The notes: generated by a model not told the origin, from the letters alone. A stretch of DNA of 64,000 bases from Chryseotalea sp. WA131a (GCA_025370075.1 CP073016.1:3658001-3722000); one strand, 5' to 3'. Numbered from the stretch's first letter, positions 52,349 through 61,401 are shown. Numbers and translations are program-made.

Positions 52349-53653
52349 TTATTTGATCAGTAACACGCGCTGATTAACTGGGTACACCCATTCCACTCCT
52401 CGTTCGGTGACCACGGCATCGTCTTCCAATGGTATGCGCAACTTGCTACCGCCCCACTCGGGCATGGGCGTGTAGGCAAACAATTCGATGGAAAATAAAT
52501 TGGAAGGCTTCACTACATAGGTTAACTGCACGGGATTAAAAAAAGCAATCGATGGCCCTGTTCCATGCCCCCAATCGCCCACCGAATGACAACCAATGAT
52601 TACATCGGTTTTATTTTCGGTTGTTGGCTTGTTAAATTCAATTTGAACAAAGCCAGCCTCCTTCAATGCTTTGTAGATATTCTCTTCGTTTTGTTTGGCA
52701 GTGATGTGTGGCTTGATGGAGCTTTTTACAACGTCCCTAACTTTTATTGCTTGATCAAATGCATGTTGAATGCTTTTTGGAACTTCTTTCTCACCTTCTT
52801 TTAGTACATATGCCATGCGCTTCATGTCTGTATAAAAATTCATAAGACCCACTCCCCAATCCAGCATGAGTATATCGCCTCGCTGAATGATGCGATCCGT
52901 TGAAGTCGCTTCAATTCCTTTGGGGCCTGTTACATAAATAGAAGGCATGCCGAAAGAGGATTGTAAATTGTTTTTAAACAGTTGCTCCTTCATCCACCAG
53001 GCTACATCTTCTAAGGTAGTAACCCCAGGAGTGATCACCTCATTGGATAAAGCGCGCTCGGCCAGTTGATAGGAATAATCTCCAGCTTCGGCAAACACGG
53101 CAATCTCAATGGCTACGTGGCGTGATCTGAAATCTGAAAAGAGTTTTTCTGCCGAAACAAATCTCTCTTCGTACTTTTTTCCGAGGATTTCAGCTAATTG
53201 CATCCTACCTGTGTACGACAAACCATCGGCACCACCAATATCCTTGGACATGTTCAGGCCAATGCGCTTGGGGTCTCGCTTTTGTACAAATTCTTTCAGC
53301 TCACTTTCAGAACCAAAATAATCATAGGCATTTGTTTTTTCTAATAGGTAACCATCGATGCCGAGCACCGCCCGTTCAATCCGCGGCTTACCAATGTCAG
53401 TAAAAATGTAATAGCCCGTGTGCCCCACATAACCTTCTCCCATTTCTGAATAGAGCGGATCAAAATTTCCTTCCCGCGACATGATAATCCACATGTCAAT
53501 TTTGTTCTCGCGCATTACCTCGGGCAAAATCAAATCATATTTATCCAATCGAATTTGATTTGTCTTTCGCCATCTCCGAAACGACTCTTGCGAAAAAACA
53601 AAAGATGGTAGGAGGATGAAAAATAGAAGTAGGGGAGTGCGCATTCTATTCAT
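52349..53653 (-). CDS. Exported M24-family (Xaa-Pro aminopeptidase-like) metallopeptidase
   Basis: The 434-residue product has a signal peptide (MNRMRTPLLLFFILLPSFVF). The N-terminal creatinase-like domain is followed by a pita-bread domain whose metal ligands are visible: the two Asp of LMLDWGVGLMNFYTDMKR, the His of GDWGHGTGPS, and Glu in LFSIELFAYTP and RIPLEDDAVV. Such enzymes remove N-terminal residues before proline or cleave dipeptides. Export and the neighbouring permease suggest scavenging of peptides. Confidence 0.91.
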   Translation of the reverse strand: MNRMRTPLLLFFILLPSFVFSQESFRRWRKTNQIRLDKYDLILPEVMRENKIDMWIIMSREGNFDPLYSEMGEGYVGHTGYYIFTDIGKPRIERAVLGIDGYLLEKTNAYDYFGSESELKEFVQKRDPKRIGLNMSKDIGGADGLSYTGRMQLAEILGKKYEERFVSAEKLFSDFRSRHVAIEIAVFAEAGDYSYQLAERALSNEVITPGVTTLEDVAWWMKEQLFKNNLQSSFGMPSIYVTGPKGIEATSTDRIIQRGDILMLDWGVGLMNFYTDMKRMAYVLKEGEKEVPKSIQHAFDQAIKVRDVVKSSIKPHITAKQNEENIYKALKEAGFVQIEFNKPTTENKTDVIIGCHSVGDWGHGTGPSIAFFNPVQLTYVVKPSNLFSIELFAYTPMPEWGGSKLRIPLEDDAVVTERGVEWVYPVNQRVLLIK

Positions 53654-53663
53654 AAATAGTTAT

Positions 53664-54725
53664 TCACAGATCAAGTCTTTTGGTACTTACTATTTCCATT
53701 ATCAAATCCGAGCCATAGCACATAGCAGGTGTTTGGTAGCCGGGCTTGAAATTTCCGGCTAGAATTTTTTGGGCAATCAATACCGATGTCTCAGCCGTTA
53801 ACTTATAGCCGCTCATGGTTTCCAACCGGCTTTCTATCGAGGTGCCAGAGTTATCCCACACTTTTCCCCATAAAAAACTTCTGCCTGTTTCTCGTTTATC
53901 ATCGCTGGGGCCTGCCGGTTTTTTATCAATTTGTTTGAGCATGAAATTTTTTACCCAACGCATGCGCAGCAACCAATTAAAATAATTGCTACGTTTGGCA
54001 TTGGCAATCATGCTATCGGTGGCACCTGTATAGACTTCTATGTTGGGTATGCCCGTGCTTCGCCACGCAGTTGAAATATCGCCCCACGGAATGCACAACG
54101 TTTTTGTTTTAAATCCACCAAAGTCTATTTCCAAAACTTTTGAACCAAGTGCGCAATAGGTAAGTACTCCGTTTTGTCTGATCAGCCCACCATATCCCAA
54201 TCCTTCCGTCATGCTTTTGGAAGTGCCCCGAGATAAGCCGCCTTTGGACATGGTGAAGGCAAGTTGAAGATGGGTGGCCGATGGCAACCGTTTTTTCAAA
54301 TGCAAAGCCAAACAATCAGAGGGCACCACATCGAAGCCGGTGCCTGGCATTATCATTAAACCAAGCTGTTTTGCATTTGCATCTAAATCTGGAAGCGATT
54401 CAAAAACCTGGTATTCACCAGTTATATCGGTATAGTGTGTGCCGGTAGCCATGCAGGCCTCGCTCATCGTTTTGGCCGTGTAGCGAAAAGGGCCTCCGCA
54501 ATGAATGACCAACCTAGCAGGCTGCAATAATTTTTTTAACCCCTCGAGGTCATCGCTTTCAACCACTACATAACGATAGCCTGTCTTGGTACTTTGCGCT
54601 TGCAAGGTCATTTCATTTCTGCCTGCCAGCACAACCTCCAAGTTTTTTGACTTACACAAATCAACTATAAGTTTGCCTGTATAGCCATACGAGCCATACA
54701 CTACAATTTGATTGGAGTTCTTCAC
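53664..54725 (-). CDS. Saccharopine dehydrogenase-like NAD(P)-binding protein
   Basis: The 353-residue product has an N-terminal Rossmann fold (IVVYGSYGYTGKLIVDLC) and the saccharopine-dehydrogenase-like layout also seen in trans-acting enoyl reductases: LVIHCGGPFRYTAKTMSEAC, GTHYTDITGEYQVFE, MPGTGFDVVPSDCLALHLKK. These oxidoreductases act on varied substrates and this one is not assignable to lysine metabolism. It is 10 bp upstream of the M24 peptidase gene. Confidence 0.88.
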   Translation of the reverse strand: MKNSNQIVVYGSYGYTGKLIVDLCKSKNLEVVLAGRNEMTLQAQSTKTGYRYVVVESDDLEGLKKLLQPARLVIHCGGPFRYTAKTMSEACMATGTHYTDITGEYQVFESLPDLDANAKQLGLMIMPGTGFDVVPSDCLALHLKKRLPSATHLQLAFTMSKGGLSRGTSKSMTEGLGYGGLIRQNGVLTYCALGSKVLEIDFGGFKTKTLCIPWGDISTAWRSTGIPNIEVYTGATDSMIANAKRSNYFNWLLRMRWVKNFMLKQIDKKPAGPSDDKRETGRSFLWGKVWDNSGTSIESRLETMSGYKLTAETSVLIAQKILAGNFKPGYQTPAMCYGSDLIMEIVSTKRLDL

Positions 54726-54730
54726 CGTAT

Positions 54731-55159
54731 TTATTGTTTAAGATTTTCAGATCGCTCTACTTTGATTATAAAATACCGTGTATCACCTCGCCATGGAAAG
54801 GCGAGAAAACGTTTTTCGAATTGCAGGTTTACTCGTTCGCCACTCAGCGCTACTTCTTCCAAGGCTTTGATGACTTCCACTTTATCACTTTCCACTGAAA
54901 AGTCAAATGATTCGGCAATCGGGCTAACGCCTTTCAAGGCACCAAAAGTATCTAAGTTAAGTTTTCCTTCATACGTTTTAAACACCCATCCTTTCTGGCT
55001 TAAGCGCAAGACTTTGCCCGCCATCACTCCTTTTTCGAACGTTCCCCAATACGAAATCGCAAATACGATGGCCGCCAGAATAACTATAATCAGTAATAGT
55101 CTTTTAATGAATTTTATCACTTTTTGAAAGAAGCGTTGAACGACAGAGGTGTTTTCCAT
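54731..55159 (-). CDS. Single-helix membrane protein of unknown function
   Basis: The 142-residue product has one membrane helix (about residues 19-41) and a mostly beta C-terminal domain exposed to the periplasm. It includes GVMAGKVLRLSQKGWVFKTY and RFLAFPWRGDTRYFI. Homologues in related bacteria are, as I recall, sometimes labelled '6-phosphogluconate dehydrogenase', which this small protein cannot be. It lies 2 bp after the Lgt-like gene and 5 bp before the next gene. Confidence 0.72.
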   Translation of the reverse strand: MENTSVVQRFFQKVIKFIKRLLLIIVILAAIVFAISYWGTFEKGVMAGKVLRLSQKGWVFKTYEGKLNLDTFGALKGVSPIAESFDFSVESDKVEVIKALEEVALSGERVNLQFEKRFLAFPWRGDTRYFIIKVERSENLKQ

Positions 55160-55161
55160 AA

Positions 55162-55944
55162 TTATTTTCTTTGATGGTTCAAGGTAGCCTTTCTCCTCAA
55201 CTTTACATAAAAATAAATGGCTACCGAAACAACGATTGCTGAAATGAATTGAGAGGTTGAAACTAAATCCTTGATCACAAATCCTCTTTCCAAATCTCCC
55301 CTAAAAATTTCTAACACACTTCTTCCTATCGCATACAAAATCAAATAGGTGATAAAGAGTTGGCCATTAAATTTCTTGTAAGGTTTGTAGACCAGCAGCA
55401 AAATCATGATGGCAAAAATGAAGGTAGCTTCCATTAGCTGCGTAGGGAACAAAGGAATATTTTTTGGCTCTGCCTGACAAAGGGGATGAGTAAAGGTAAC
55501 GCCCAAAAAAGAAGGGGTTTGTTTACCATAGCAACAGCCGGCCATAAAGCAACCGATTCGGCCAAAACCATGCACGATGCAGGTTACAATCGCCATTACA
55601 TCGAGCATGGCCAACACTGGTATTTTATTTTTTCTAAAATACCATAGCATGATGGGTATGGCCGTAAGCAACGATCCGTAAAAGACAAATCCGCTTCCCG
55701 AAAAAAGTTGCTTTAAGTTTTTTAAGTAATAACCAGGGTTCTCAAAAATCACAAATAGTTTTCCTCCAACCACTCCACCCACAATCAAAAGCACAAACAA
55801 GGTGTTGGCTTGATCGAACGTCCAGCCAAATTGTTTCTTGCCTTGCCGATACATGTACAACCCACCTAGCACCGCGCCCATGGCAATGCAAAATCCGTAG
55901 GTATAGACAGTAAATTTTCCGGCTTCAAATAGAATGGGATGCAT
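55162..55944 (-). CDS. Prolipoprotein diacylglyceryl transferase family protein (variant signature)
   Basis: The 260-residue protein has seven membrane helices and the Lgt layout, including VYTYGFCIAMGAVLGG and VVGGKLFVIFENP. The signature reads HGFGRIGCFMAGCCYG (His125, Arg129), whereas classical Lgt has Asn after the glycine in GRxGN. The cysteine-rich GCFxAGCCYG version is a separate branch seen in many phyla and may have another acceptor or donor. The gene is 2 bp after the Omp85 gene. Confidence 0.8.
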   Translation of the reverse strand: MHPILFEAGKFTVYTYGFCIAMGAVLGGLYMYRQGKKQFGWTFDQANTLFVLLIVGGVVGGKLFVIFENPGYYLKNLKQLFSGSGFVFYGSLLTAIPIMLWYFRKNKIPVLAMLDVMAIVTCIVHGFGRIGCFMAGCCYGKQTPSFLGVTFTHPLCQAEPKNIPLFPTQLMEATFIFAIMILLLVYKPYKKFNGQLFITYLILYAIGRSVLEIFRGDLERGFVIKDLVSTSQFISAIVVSVAIYFYVKLRRKATLNHQRK

Positions 55945-55946
55945 GC

Positions 55947-57077
55947 TTAGAATGATTCGGCCAGCACAATATAGTAGTTTATTTCACCGCCATTTCCCGC
56001 TGCTACGTCTACACGCAGGTTTAGTTTTTCTTGTCGAAGCACAGCAAAGCGTGTCCCTATGCCCACAGCTGGTTTGATGCGTTCTAAATTAAAATTTCCA
56101 AAATCGCTGGCTACCTCGCCAAGCGAGCCGAAGGCAACTCCTGCAAATCTGCCTATAATAGGGAATCGATACTCCACTTGAGCACCCATAAACATTTTAT
56201 CACGATAACGGCCTGCGTAGTAGCCACGCATCATATTGTTCCCGCCAAGGATCGCAAGGTTGCGATAAGGCACGTTGCCAAAATTGAACGTGTTAAAGCT
56301 TTGAATAGCTAGAATCCTTTTTCGCGATACACGGATAAATTTTCGAAAATCTATCTCCAGTACTCTAAAATCATAATCGCTAACAAAGCCTTTGTTAAAA
56401 TCTGAAAACTTTACACGAAACAAAGCTCCACGATCGGGTTGGTAGGCATGATTGCGCGAATCGTAATTTATGAAAAGACTATAACCAAACACATTGTACT
56501 CACCCCTATCTGACGCGCCCAGCACTTTATCTTGATCGAAGTATCCATTGGGCGTGTACTCTAAATTGAATACGCGCTGAAAATCTACTCCACCACCTAA
56601 AAAAAGATTGCCTTTCACTTTTCGGTACAATTGTGGGTTGATGTAAAATTGCGTGAAGGTATAGCTCTCAGGCTCTTTTCCATCGGTCTTATTTCCGATG
56701 CCCCAAAACTTATCAGGAAATTTACTGAATGAATTTTCGAAACGGATGATGTAACGCTCTTTGGGCAAAAAAATGTTCGCTCCGAGGGCAATCAAAATTT
56801 GATCGTTCAGGGTATATAAAAAACCAGAAGGTATAGTGGAAACGCGAAGAGCCGAATCTTTTTTGTTGGTTTTAAAAATGAAAGCGTTGGCCACACCAAA
56901 TACCCAGCTTGTTTCGGTAGACCGTGCTGTGAGTGGGAAAATCAACAACTTGTTTTTATAGGGCTTTACAACCGAGTCGCGTTTAAACAAAGGTGTCGAC
57001 ACATCCGTTTGGGCCTTGGCTATCACAGCCGAGACCAACATAGCAATAAATACCACTATTCGAAGCCTCACACTCAT
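55947..57077 (-). CDS. Omp85/BamA-TamA-superfamily outer membrane beta-barrel
   Basis: The 376-residue product has a signal peptide (ending SAVIAKAQ) and reads as a 16-strand surface-antigen barrel with no POTRA domain. The RGYYAGRYRDK motif matches the (V/I)RGY(R/Q)G-type loop that marks Omp85 proteins, and the final strand ends INYYIVLAESF. Short Omp85 proteins without POTRA domains may act in lipid or protein transfer; the role is unknown. It leads a likely operon with the Lgt-like gene. Confidence 0.87.
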   Translation of the reverse strand: MSVRLRIVVFIAMLVSAVIAKAQTDVSTPLFKRDSVVKPYKNKLLIFPLTARSTETSWVFGVANAFIFKTNKKDSALRVSTIPSGFLYTLNDQILIALGANIFLPKERYIIRFENSFSKFPDKFWGIGNKTDGKEPESYTFTQFYINPQLYRKVKGNLFLGGGVDFQRVFNLEYTPNGYFDQDKVLGASDRGEYNVFGYSLFINYDSRNHAYQPDRGALFRVKFSDFNKGFVSDYDFRVLEIDFRKFIRVSRKRILAIQSFNTFNFGNVPYRNLAILGGNNMMRGYYAGRYRDKMFMGAQVEYRFPIIGRFAGVAFGSLGEVASDFGNFNLERIKPAVGIGTRFAVLRQEKLNLRVDVAAGNGGEINYYIVLAESF

Positions 57078-57124
57078 TGATTAAACTCCAACTTTAAGCG
57101 GTAAATATCGGTATTCAATGGCAT

Positions 57125-57154
57125 AAAAAAAGGCCACCGAAGTGACCTTTTATT
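57125..57154 (-). terminator. Terminator hairpin downstream of hpf
   Basis: AAAAAAGGCCAC and GTGACCTTTT can pair over a 4-nt loop with one internal mismatch. T-rich ends lie on both strands, so it could end transcription from hpf. Confidence 0.6.
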
Positions 57155-57173
57155 AATGAAGTGCTAAGGTACT

Positions 57174-57470
57174 TTATTCGTTTTGGTGCTTTTCTTTAAA
57201 CTTTCTGATCTGAATTCGCAAAGCTTCCGTTGCCATATCAGTGGCCGCTTCAAAAGAGCGGGCTTGCTCTTTGGCAAACAACTGTGTGCCTGGCACTTTC
57301 ACTTTTATTTCTACGGTTTTGTTATCAACCCCTTCGTTATTCAATCGAAGAAAAACTTCTCCATCCACTACCCGGTCATAGAATGTTTCGAGCTTATCAA
57401 CTTTGCGTTGGATAAAGTCAACCAATTTTTGGTCGGCATCGAAATGGATGGAATGAACTTGCAATTTCAT
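57174..57470 (-). CDS. hpf: Ribosome hibernation-promoting factor (HPF/RaiA family)
   Basis: The 98-residue product is a short HPF/YfiA protein (MKLQVHSIHFDADQKLVDFI start, KVDKLETFYDRVVDGEVFLR). It binds the 30S decoding region in resting cells and blocks translation or promotes 100S dimers. It lacks the long C-terminal domain. I chose ATG 57470; an upstream start adds only four residues. It follows the recombinase gene by about 50 bp, a common arrangement in Bacteroidota. Confidence 0.92.
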   Translation of the reverse strand: MKLQVHSIHFDADQKLVDFIQRKVDKLETFYDRVVDGEVFLRLNNEGVDNKTVEIKVKVPGTQLFAKEQARSFEAATDMATEALRIQIRKFKEKHQNE

Positions 57471-57519
57471 ACGCGTTAACAATTTAAGTGAAACATATTA
57501 CTAGAAACAATTTTTATCT

Positions 57520-58398
57520 TCATGCTTTCGGATGTGCTTGCTCAAATACTTTTTTTAATTTCTCCATCGAGTTGTGAGTATACACTTGTGTAGCGGCCAA
57601 GCTACTGTGCCCCAACAAATCTTTGACCGCGTTGATCTCTGCCCCTTTGTTCAACAAATGCGTAGCGTAGGTGTGGCGCAATACATGCGGGCTTTTCTTT
57701 TCTACACTAGTAAACAACTTCAGGTATTTTTTTACCACACGATTAACCAATACCGGATACAGCGGCTCGCCTTTCTCGGTTACCAGCAGTAATCCATGAT
57801 CTTGTTTATCGATTTCGCGGTTGCGCAACTTGATGTATTCTTCTATCAATGAAACGAGCGGATTGGAAAATGGGATAACTCTTTCTTTGTTTCTTTTTCC
57901 TACCACTTTAAGGGTGCGATCTTTTAAGTTGATGCACGACTCCTTCAAATGGATCAACTCTGACAATCGCATGCCGGTGCCATAAAACAATTCTAAAATC
58001 AACTGGTCGCGAGTGCCTTCGTGATTTTTAGGTAAGACCAAGTTGTCGAGCAGTTTCACAGAATCATTTTCACTCACAAAATGCGGAAGGCGCTTGGGCG
58101 ATTTTAGGATTTTGATTTTCACCATGGGGTCTTTGGTGATGATTTCTTGCTTTCTCAAAAATTTATAGAACGAGCGCAAGCACGCAATCTTTCGGTTAAT
58201 GGAGGTGTTGCCAATTTTACTTTCGGTCAATTTTACAACCCAAGAGCGCACCAAAGCATAAGAGGCTTCTTGGGGCGTGGTTTCAAATTCGTTCAACAAA
58301 AATTTCTCAAACTGATGTAGATCCGTGGCATAACTAATCACCGTTTTGGGGCTATACCTCTTCTCGAATTGAAGATATTTTAAAAATGAATCAACCAT
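57520..58398 (-). CDS. XerC/XerD-type tyrosine recombinase
   Basis: The 292-residue product has the N-terminal core-binding domain (about 1-85) and the catalytic domain with Arg144 (TGMRLSEL), Lys168, His238 and Arg241 (HVLRHTYATHLL), His264 (LLGHSS) and nucleophile Tyr273 (QVYTH). Length and neighbours (hpf, rpsU) match the housekeeping recombinase that resolves chromosome dimers at dif, not a mobile-element integrase. I chose ATG 58398, since the longer reading runs into the rpsU terminator. Confidence 0.92.
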   Translation of the reverse strand: MVDSFLKYLQFEKRYSPKTVISYATDLHQFEKFLLNEFETTPQEASYALVRSWVVKLTESKIGNTSINRKIACLRSFYKFLRKQEIITKDPMVKIKILKSPKRLPHFVSENDSVKLLDNLVLPKNHEGTRDQLILELFYGTGMRLSELIHLKESCINLKDRTLKVVGKRNKERVIPFSNPLVSLIEEYIKLRNREIDKQDHGLLLVTEKGEPLYPVLVNRVVKKYLKLFTSVEKKSPHVLRHTYATHLLNKGAEINAVKDLLGHSSLAATQVYTHNSMEKLKKVFEQAHPKA

Positions 58399-58442
58399 TA
58401 AGACTACACAACCCCCCTTTTGTATAGTGTGAATATAAAACA

Positions 58443-58474
58443 AATCCCTGCCCGAATGAAATCGAACAGGGATT
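58443..58474 (-). terminator. Terminator of rpsU
   Basis: AATCCCTG (58443-58450) and CAGGGATT (58467-58474) form an 8-bp stem with a 16-nt loop. On the minus strand it is followed by TTGTTTTATA. It separates rpsU from the recombinase gene. Confidence 0.65.
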
Positions 58475-58497
58475 GTTTATAAAATATTAATAGAATG

Positions 58498-58692
58498 TTA
58501 GTAGTTATCGTTGGCGTACATCTTTTGGATGTAAGAAGCATGAATCACTTCACTCCTTCTTTTCACAGATGGCTTGGTGAATGATGTGCGGGCACGCAAT
58601 GTTTTCAAAACACCGGTTTTCTCAAATTTCTTTTTGAAGCGTTTTAAGGCTTTGTCGATTGATTCGTTTTCTTTAATGTTTATGATTAGCAT
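58498..58692 (-). CDS. rpsU: 30S ribosomal protein S21
   Basis: The 64-residue basic protein matches S21 (IDKALKRFKKKFEKTGVLKT, then RRSEVIHASYIQKMY). In Bacteroidota S21 is linked to sequestering the anti-Shine-Dalgarno end of 16S rRNA, which agrees with the weak Shine-Dalgarno signals in this window. It has its own promoter (58713-58720) and terminator. Confidence 0.95.
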   Translation of the reverse strand: MLIINIKENESIDKALKRFKKKFEKTGVLKTLRARTSFTKPSVKRRSEVIHASYIQKMYANDNY

Positions 58693-58712
58693 CTCTTTTC
58701 TTGTTTGGGCTG

Positions 58713-58720
58713 CAAATATA
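58713..58720 (-). promoter_or_regulatory. Promoter -7 box for rpsU
   Basis: The minus strand reads TATATTTG (perfect TAnnTTTG), 20 bp before the ATG. A TTTG at 58742-58745 lies 21 bp upstream of it, the usual -33 distance. Confidence 0.7.
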
Positions 58721-58747
58721 GAGTAATTGAGCCTAAATGAGCAAATA

Positions 58748-59917
58748 CTATTTTAAAATCGACCTAGAAATTACCAATTTCTGTATTTCCGAGGTGCCCT
58801 CTCCAATTGTACAAAGCTTGGCATCGCGGTAATACTTTTCAGCCGGAAAGTCTTTGGTGTAGCCATAACCGCCAAAAATCTGAACCCCATCATTGGCCAC
58901 CTCCACCGCAATTTCGGAGGCATACAACTTTGCCATGGCCGATTCGCGGTTTACGCTCATGCCTCTATTTTTTAGGTCTGCCGCGCGGTAAGTAAGCAAC
59001 TTAGCGGCCTCGACTTTTGTAGCCATTTCCGCCAGTTTAAACGAAATCCCTTGAAAATTGGCAATGGGCTGGTTGAATTGATGACGCTCTTTGGAGTATT
59101 TCAATGCAGCCAAATAAGCTCCTTCAGCTATGCCTAAACTCAGCGATGCAATGGATATTCTGCCTCCGTCTAACACCTTTAAGGACTGAACAAAACCCTC
59201 GCCTTCGTTACCGATCAACTGGCTTTTGTGAATTTTACAGTCTGTGAAGACCATTTCGGCTGTTTCGGAGGCACGCATGCCAAGCTTATTCTCTTTTTTT
59301 CCAGCCGAAAACCCGGGGGTACCCCTTTCAACAATAAAAGCAGACATGCCATGCGAATCGCCTACTTCGCCAGTGCGGGCAATCACTACGGCCACATCGC
59401 CCGATTTGCCATGAGTGATAAAATTTTTTGCTCCATTGAGAATGAAATAATCTCCTTTTTTTTCAGCTACCGTTCGCATATTTCCTGCATCCGAGCCTGT
59501 ATTGGGTTCCGTCAAACCCCAAGCCCCTAGGTATTTGCCCGTAGCGAGTTTGGGTAGATATTGTTGCTTTTGAGATTCGTTGGCAAACTGAAGAATGTGG
59601 CCCGTGCACAAAGAATTATGTGCCGCCATTGATAGCCCTATTGATCCATCAATTTTGGATAGCTCTACAATGGCTGTCACATACTCGTGATAGCCGAAGC
59701 CGGCACCTCCATATTCCTCCGGCACGAGCACACCCATCAAGCCAAGGTGTCCTAGCTTTTTAAACAAATCGAGTGGGAAATGTTGCGATTCATCCCATTC
59801 CATACGATTGGGCACCATTTCCTTCTCACCAAAATCTTGTATCATTTTGGCAATCATCTTTTGATTCTCCGATTCAATAAAACTTATTCCCATTGGTGCT
59901 TCCACTAGTGTTTCCAT
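58748..59917 (-). CDS. Short/medium-chain acyl-CoA dehydrogenase
   Basis: The 389-residue flavoenzyme has the standard length of butyryl-CoA dehydrogenase-like proteins. Motifs are GAWGLTEPNTGSDAGNMRT, FILNGAKNFITHG, GGYGYTKDFPAEKYYRDAK and IGEGTSEIQ with catalytic Glu373. It acts in the first step of fatty acid or branched-chain amino acid degradation and adds to the FadE of the fad operon. I chose ATG 59917 because an earlier ATG at 59950 lies between the proposed promoter and this start. A palindrome sits at the -33 position. Confidence 0.95.
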   Translation of the reverse strand: METLVEAPMGISFIESENQKMIAKMIQDFGEKEMVPNRMEWDESQHFPLDLFKKLGHLGLMGVLVPEEYGGAGFGYHEYVTAIVELSKIDGSIGLSMAAHNSLCTGHILQFANESQKQQYLPKLATGKYLGAWGLTEPNTGSDAGNMRTVAEKKGDYFILNGAKNFITHGKSGDVAVVIARTGEVGDSHGMSAFIVERGTPGFSAGKKENKLGMRASETAEMVFTDCKIHKSQLIGNEGEGFVQSLKVLDGGRISIASLSLGIAEGAYLAALKYSKERHQFNQPIANFQGISFKLAEMATKVEAAKLLTYRAADLKNRGMSVNRESAMAKLYASEIAVEVANDGVQIFGGYGYTKDFPAEKYYRDAKLCTIGEGTSEIQKLVISRSILK

Positions 59918-59937
59918 GATTTCTAAAAATTTTATGG

Positions 59938-59978
59938 TAAAAGTATGCAAAGTATTTATACTAACAAACGAATGTTAG
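59938..59978 (-). promoter_or_regulatory. Acyl-CoA dehydrogenase promoter with overlapping TetR-type operator
   Basis: On the minus strand TTTG (59965-59968) and TACTTTTA (59938-59945) are 19 bp apart, a good -33/-7 pair. CTAACA at 59961-59966 and TGTTAG at 59973-59978 form inverted arms around the -33, reading CTAACAAACGAATGTTAG. This resembles sites of TetR-type repressors of fatty acid degradation. No such regulator gene is in the window. Confidence 0.5.
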
Positions 59979-60050
59979 GTTTATGGTGATATCGTTACAT
60001 TAAAATCATCGTATTCTTTGGATGCTATTAGGGTTAAGCCTCAAATCGCT

Positions 60051-60058
60051 TATTTTTG
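60051..60058 (+). promoter_or_regulatory. Promoter -7 box for ugd
   Basis: TATTTTTG is a perfect TAnnTTTG box 29 bp before the ATG at 60088, giving a leader of about 20 nt. Confidence 0.5.
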
Positions 60059-60087
60059 TCAACTTTAAAACCTATTATAAAATTTAA

Positions 60088-61401
60088 ATGAACATTAGTG
60101 TAATTGGAACCGGCTATGTTGGATTGGTAACCGGAACGTGCTTTGCTGAAACGGGCAATACCGTTGTGTGTGTGGATATCGACAAATCTAAAGTTGATAA
60201 ACTATCGAGCGGGAAAATCACCATCTATGAACCAGGCCTTGAGCAGCTTTTTGAAAGAAATTTAAAGCAAGGCAGGCTATCTTTTACAACCAATTTGGCT
60301 GAAGGAATAAAAGAAGCCAAGATTATTTTTTTGGCATTGCCCACACCACCTGGAGAAGATGGATCTGCTGACTTGAAGTATATTTTGGGCGTGGCCGAAG
60401 AACTTGGCCCTTTGCTCAAAGATTATACCGTAATCGTTGATAAAAGTACCGTGCCTGTAGGAACTGCCGACAAGGTGCATACTAGAATTTCGTTAAAAGC
60501 AAAAACGGCTTTTGATGTGGTGTCCAATCCCGAGTTTTTGCGCGAGGGTGTGGCGGTAGAAGATTTTATGAAACCTGAGCGGGTAGTAATTGGCACCAAC
60601 TCTGCGCGTGCCAGAAAAGTTATGGAAACGCTTTATTCTCCGTTTGTGCGCCAAGGCAACCCGTTGGTGTTTATGGATGAACGTTCAGCCGAACTGACAA
60701 AATATGCAGCCAATTCGTTTTTGGCTACTAAAATTTCTTTTATGAATGAGATTGCCAACCTATGCGAGTTGGTAGGTGCAGATGTGGATTCCGTTCGAAA
60801 AGGAATTGGGACCGATAGCCGAATTGGCAAACGGTTTTTATTCCCAGGCATTGGTTATGGCGGAAGTTGTTTCCCAAAAGATGTGCAAGCGTTGGAGAAA
60901 TCATCATCGGATGTGAAGTATGATTTTAAAATTTTGAAAGCAGTAATGGATGTTAATGCTGACCAAAAGACTAAACTTTTCCCTCGCATCAAAGATTATT
61001 TTAGGGGAGATCTAAAAGGAAAAGTATTTGCGGTTTGGGGCTTAGCGTTTAAACCACATACAGACGATATACGGGAAGCCCCCGCTCTTTATAACATTGA
61101 AGAATTGCTGGAAGCTGGCGCCATTGTAAAGGCGCACGACCCGGAGGCCATGGAAAATGTGAAGCGATTGATGGGTGATAAAATCCAATTCTGTGATACA
61201 CCTTATGAAGCTGCCCAAGGAGCCGATGCTATTTTTATTGCCACCGAGTGGCCCGAATTCCGTACTCCAGACTTTGAAAAAATTTCGTCTATCGTTAAGA
61301 ATAAAGTAATCTTTGATGGACGAAATCTCTATGACTTGGCCGTGATGAAAGAATTAAAATACACCTACTTTAGCATTGGTCGTGAAACGATTTACGCGTA
61401 G
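60088..61401 (+). CDS. ugd: UDP-glucose 6-dehydrogenase
   Basis: The 437-residue enzyme oxidises UDP-glucose twice to UDP-glucuronate with NAD. It shows the N-terminal Rossmann fold (GTGYVGLVTGTCFAETG), VDKSTVPVGTADKV, the substrate lid NPEFLREGVAVEDFMKPERV, and the catalytic Cys261 in GIGYGGSCFPKDVQ. The product is the substrate of the enzyme encoded directly after it with no gap, so the pair supplies UDP-xylose for surface glycans. Confidence 0.97.
   Translation: MNISVIGTGYVGLVTGTCFAETGNTVVCVDIDKSKVDKLSSGKITIYEPGLEQLFERNLKQGRLSFTTNLAEGIKEAKIIFLALPTPPGEDGSADLKYILGVAEELGPLLKDYTVIVDKSTVPVGTADKVHTRISLKAKTAFDVVSNPEFLREGVAVEDFMKPERVVIGTNSARARKVMETLYSPFVRQGNPLVFMDERSAELTKYAANSFLATKISFMNEIANLCELVGADVDSVRKGIGTDSRIGKRFLFPGIGYGGSCFPKDVQALEKSSSDVKYDFKILKAVMDVNADQKTKLFPRIKDYFRGDLKGKVFAVWGLAFKPHTDDIREAPALYNIEELLEAGAIVKAHDPEAMENVKRLMGDKIQFCDTPYEAAQGADAIFIATEWPEFRTPDFEKISSIVKNKVIFDGRNLYDLAVMKELKYTYFSIGRETIYA

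Noticed and set aside
57520..58398. Tyrosine recombinase as the integrase of a mobile element
   Set aside because: It lies between rpsU and hpf, has XerC/D length and motifs, and there is no attachment site, tRNA or phage gene nearby.
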